Shown here: in pieces, positions 49,632 through 51,122 of the stretch
Layout of the letters: every line of letters starts with the position of its first letter
Position numbering within the stretch: the first letter of the stretch is position 1
Origin: Selenomonas bovis DSM 23594
Lineage (GTDB): Bacteria > Bacillota > Negativicutes > Selenomonadales > Selenomonadaceae
Assembly: GCF_000381005.1 (NCBI RefSeq)
Contig: NZ_KB908396.1
Span: 1-51,122 of the forward strand
Direction: 5' to 3'
DNA length: 51,122 nucleotides
The notes under the pieces: generated by a model
What the model was told of the DNA's origin: nothing
Database searches by the model: none
Seen by the model: only the letters and a program-made list of their open reading frames with translations
Program-made: the position numbers and the translations under genes

Positions 49632-50807
49632 ATGCAAGCATCCGCAGCGGAGGCAAGACACGAGGAACCTCAGAAAAAGCGCAAGCCCCGCCTCGCCGCC
49701 ATCGAATATATCCGCGGCATCTCCATGATGGGCGTCATCGGCATCCACGTCGGATCGCAGTATCTCAGCAACCCCGCCGCCAACCCCCATCTCATTGCGC
49801 TCTTCGAGATTTTCACACGCTTCAGCGTGCCGATCTTCTTCTTCATTTCCGCATTCGGCTTGTTCTACAATCTCGATATCCACGCTCCTTTTGCTGCCCG
49901 CCAGTTCTACCTGCGGCGCATCAAGACCGTGCTCATCCCCTATCTCGTCTGGTCGCTGTTCTACATCATCCATGACGGACTGCTCTACGGTACCGGGCTG
50001 CCCTCACCGCTCTACTTCGGTGGGCTGCTCTTCTTCGGCTGTGCGAAATACCAGCTCTATTTCCTCGTCATCCTGCTCTGGTTCTACCTGCTCATGCCGC
50101 TCTGGATTCCCCTCGTGCGCCGCATGAGCCTGCGCGGACTCGCCGCGCTGCTCGTATTCCAGGTGCTCTTTGACTACTGGTCGAGCTTCTCTGTCCCCTT
50201 CAACACCTATGTCTACGGACTGCCAGATGATTCCCTGCTGAAGCCATTCCTCATGTATCGCCTCAACTACTGGGTGCTCCATTACATCTTCATCTTCCTG
50301 CTCGGCGGCTATCTCGCCGTGCACATCGAGGCATTCAAGTGCTTCATGCAACAGAAACGCACGGCCATCACGCTTCTTTTCTACGTGAGCATGGCCAGCC
50401 TGCTCGGCTACTATTATTCCCTGCTCGCAGCGGGCCAGACGCCCCTTGACGGCATCAACACAGCGCATCAGCTCTCTCCTGCTGGCATCTTCTACACGCT
50501 GATGGCCTCGTTGTTCTTCTTCACCATCTTCACCTATCAACGCTATCCCGCCGCGCTCAATCCCATCCTCCATTTGCTGGGCAAGCACTCCTACTTCGCC
50601 TACCTCGTGCATCCGCTCTTCATCACCTACCTCGCACGCGCGCTAGAGCATCGCGGCATCATCATGACGGGCGGCATCGCGCTCGCGTTCTACGCCGCTG
50701 TCCTGCTCCTCTCGCTGCTGGCAGCCATACTTTGCCGCCGTCTTGGAAATGCACTTCCCATCCTCAACGAAGCAACCATCGGCATCTATCCCAAAACGAA
50801 GCGCTGA
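49632..50807 (+). CDS. Membrane acyltransferase, acyltransferase 3 family
   Basis: The 391-aa integral membrane protein shows about ten hydrophobic helices. After a charged N-terminus the family signature appears as YIRGISMMGVIGIHVGSQY (catalytic His) and RFSVPIFFFISAFGLFY with a conserved arginine in RRIKTVLIPYLVWSL. The family O-acetylates sugars of cell-surface polysaccharides. The exact target is unknown; the nearby rfbAB genes hint at surface glycans but lie 9 kb away. The gene ends the rightward run before a strong terminator. Confidence 0.88.
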   Translation: MQASAAEARHEEPQKKRKPRLAAIEYIRGISMMGVIGIHVGSQYLSNPAANPHLIALFEIFTRFSVPIFFFISAFGLFYNLDIHAPFAARQFYLRRIKTVLIPYLVWSLFYIIHDGLLYGTGLPSPLYFGGLLFFGCAKYQLYFLVILLWFYLLMPLWIPLVRRMSLRGLAALLVFQVLFDYWSSFSVPFNTYVYGLPDDSLLKPFLMYRLNYWVLHYIFIFLLGGYLAVHIEAFKCFMQQKRTAITLLFYVSMASLLGYYYSLLAAGQTPLDGINTAHQLSPAGIFYTLMASLFFFTIFTYQRYPAALNPILHLLGKHSYFAYLVHPLFITYLARALEHRGIIMTGGIALAFYAAVLLLSLLAAILCRRLGNALPILNEATIGIYPKTKR

Positions 50808-50830
50808 CTTGTTCGTATAGCGAACGAAGG

Positions 50831-50872
50831 AGGGGCTGTTGCACGTATCAACAACGTGTAGCAGCCCCTTTT
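50831..50872 (+). terminator. Strong terminator after the acyltransferase
   Basis: A 16-bp stem (50,831-50,846 with 50,854-50,869, two G-T pairs) is followed by a T-rich stretch. Its left arm starts AGGGGCTGTTGCA, which resembles the ends of some insertion sequences. It could therefore instead be the left end of the element that begins here. Confidence 0.75.
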
Positions 50873-50887
50873 AGTTTGCAAAAAAAT

Positions 50888-50917
50888 GTTGCCAAGGACT
50901 TAAAAATCCTTGGCAAC
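50888..50917 (+). repeat. Inverted repeat in the IS leader
   Basis: A perfect 11-bp stem (GTTGCCAAGGA with TCCTTGGCAAC) with an 8-base loop lies just before the transposase frame. Such hairpins protect transposase genes from outside transcription or translation. Confidence 0.7.
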
Positions 50918-50925
50918 AGGCGTAA

Positions 50926-51122
50926 AATATAGATATACAAAATCAAATTTTACAAGGAGATTATACATCCCTCGGCGGAAGTTTTCAACTCTGCCTTCCC
51001 TTAAATTTTGAATTTCAAATTCCAAAGGATGACCCGGTCCGTCTGCTACGCCACTTTGTGGATGAAATGGATTTATCCGCACTTTACCAGACATTCTCTC
51101 AGGCCCATAAGAACCGAGTGCA
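50926..51122 (+). CDS. IS1182-family transposase (N-terminal part, runs off the edge)
   Basis: The open frame reads ILQGDYTSLGGSFQLCLPL, then FQIPKDDPVRLLRHFVDEMD and SALYQTFSQAHKNRV, the typical start of IS1182-type transposases, and continues beyond the window. The frame is open from 50,926, with a stop just before. No ATG, GTG or TTG occurs before this conserved start; ATA or ATT codons are the only candidates. It is AT-rich compared with the GC-rich genes to its left, consistent with recent arrival. Confidence 0.85.

Overview
The window looks like a chromosome segment of a diderm Firmicute of the Negativicutes (Selenomonas/Mitsuokella-like) carrying the right part of a prophage. The assignment is inference. 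It rests on Firmicute-type control signals (a T-box leader and PhoP-type direct repeats), LL-diaminopimelate aminotransferase, superoxide reductase, and an AT-richer foreign block beside a core that becomes GC-rich towards the right edge.

Region 1 (1 to about 13,765) is the prophage. Its leftward genes form a self-contained replication module: DUF1492-like protein (cut by the left edge), SNF2-type helicase, VRR-NUC nuclease, primase/SF3 helicase, DUF4406 protein, family A DNA polymerase, DUF2815, DUF2800 and small early proteins. A divergent control region (9,527-9,831) separates them from a rightward recombination module: a small helper, a large serine recombinase, a recombinase-like protein without catalytic domain, and a second large serine recombinase. 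Two non-coding features stand out. One is a 36-bp motif, TTGCTCAA-N11-TTCTCCA-N5-AAGTA, present four times with exact spacing. The other is a 106-bp imperfect palindrome between the primase/helicase and nuclease genes.

Region 2 (about 13,720-14,520) is the integration site. The host carries an AbiE-type toxin-antitoxin locus. The AbiEi-like antitoxin gene is intact and its promoter sits inside a perfect 19-bp-arm palindrome. The overlapping abiEii toxin gene keeps only about 35 codons before it runs into prophage sequence. The phage therefore seems to have integrated into an abortive-infection toxin gene.

Region 3 (14,880-31,530) is mostly leftward core genes: gph, a coupled 45-aa ORF and rlmD; gatCAB; dapL with a coupled unknown gene; aroF-tyrA under a probable tyrosine T-box, followed by a UPF0158 gene; and the phosphate regulon. 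The last is split into pstS-pstC-pstA and ppx-pstB-phoU, each preceded by three PhoP-like repeats at an 11-bp period. The rightward superoxide reductase and tRNA-Leu(CAA) genes lie between the two halves.

Region 4 (31,740-45,320) holds a PhoR-like kinase without a neighbouring response regulator, a flavin disulfide oxidoreductase, a leftward rfbA-rfbB-orf114-GH84-mocR cluster, prfC, a nitroreductase, and a tightly overlapping orf292-xth-C39-like operon. Region 5 (45,430-50,870) is GC-rich and rightward: a U32 protein, a class III aminotransferase, a SIMPL-domain protein and an acyltransferase, closed by a strong terminator. An IS1182-type transposase begins at the right edge and leaves the window.
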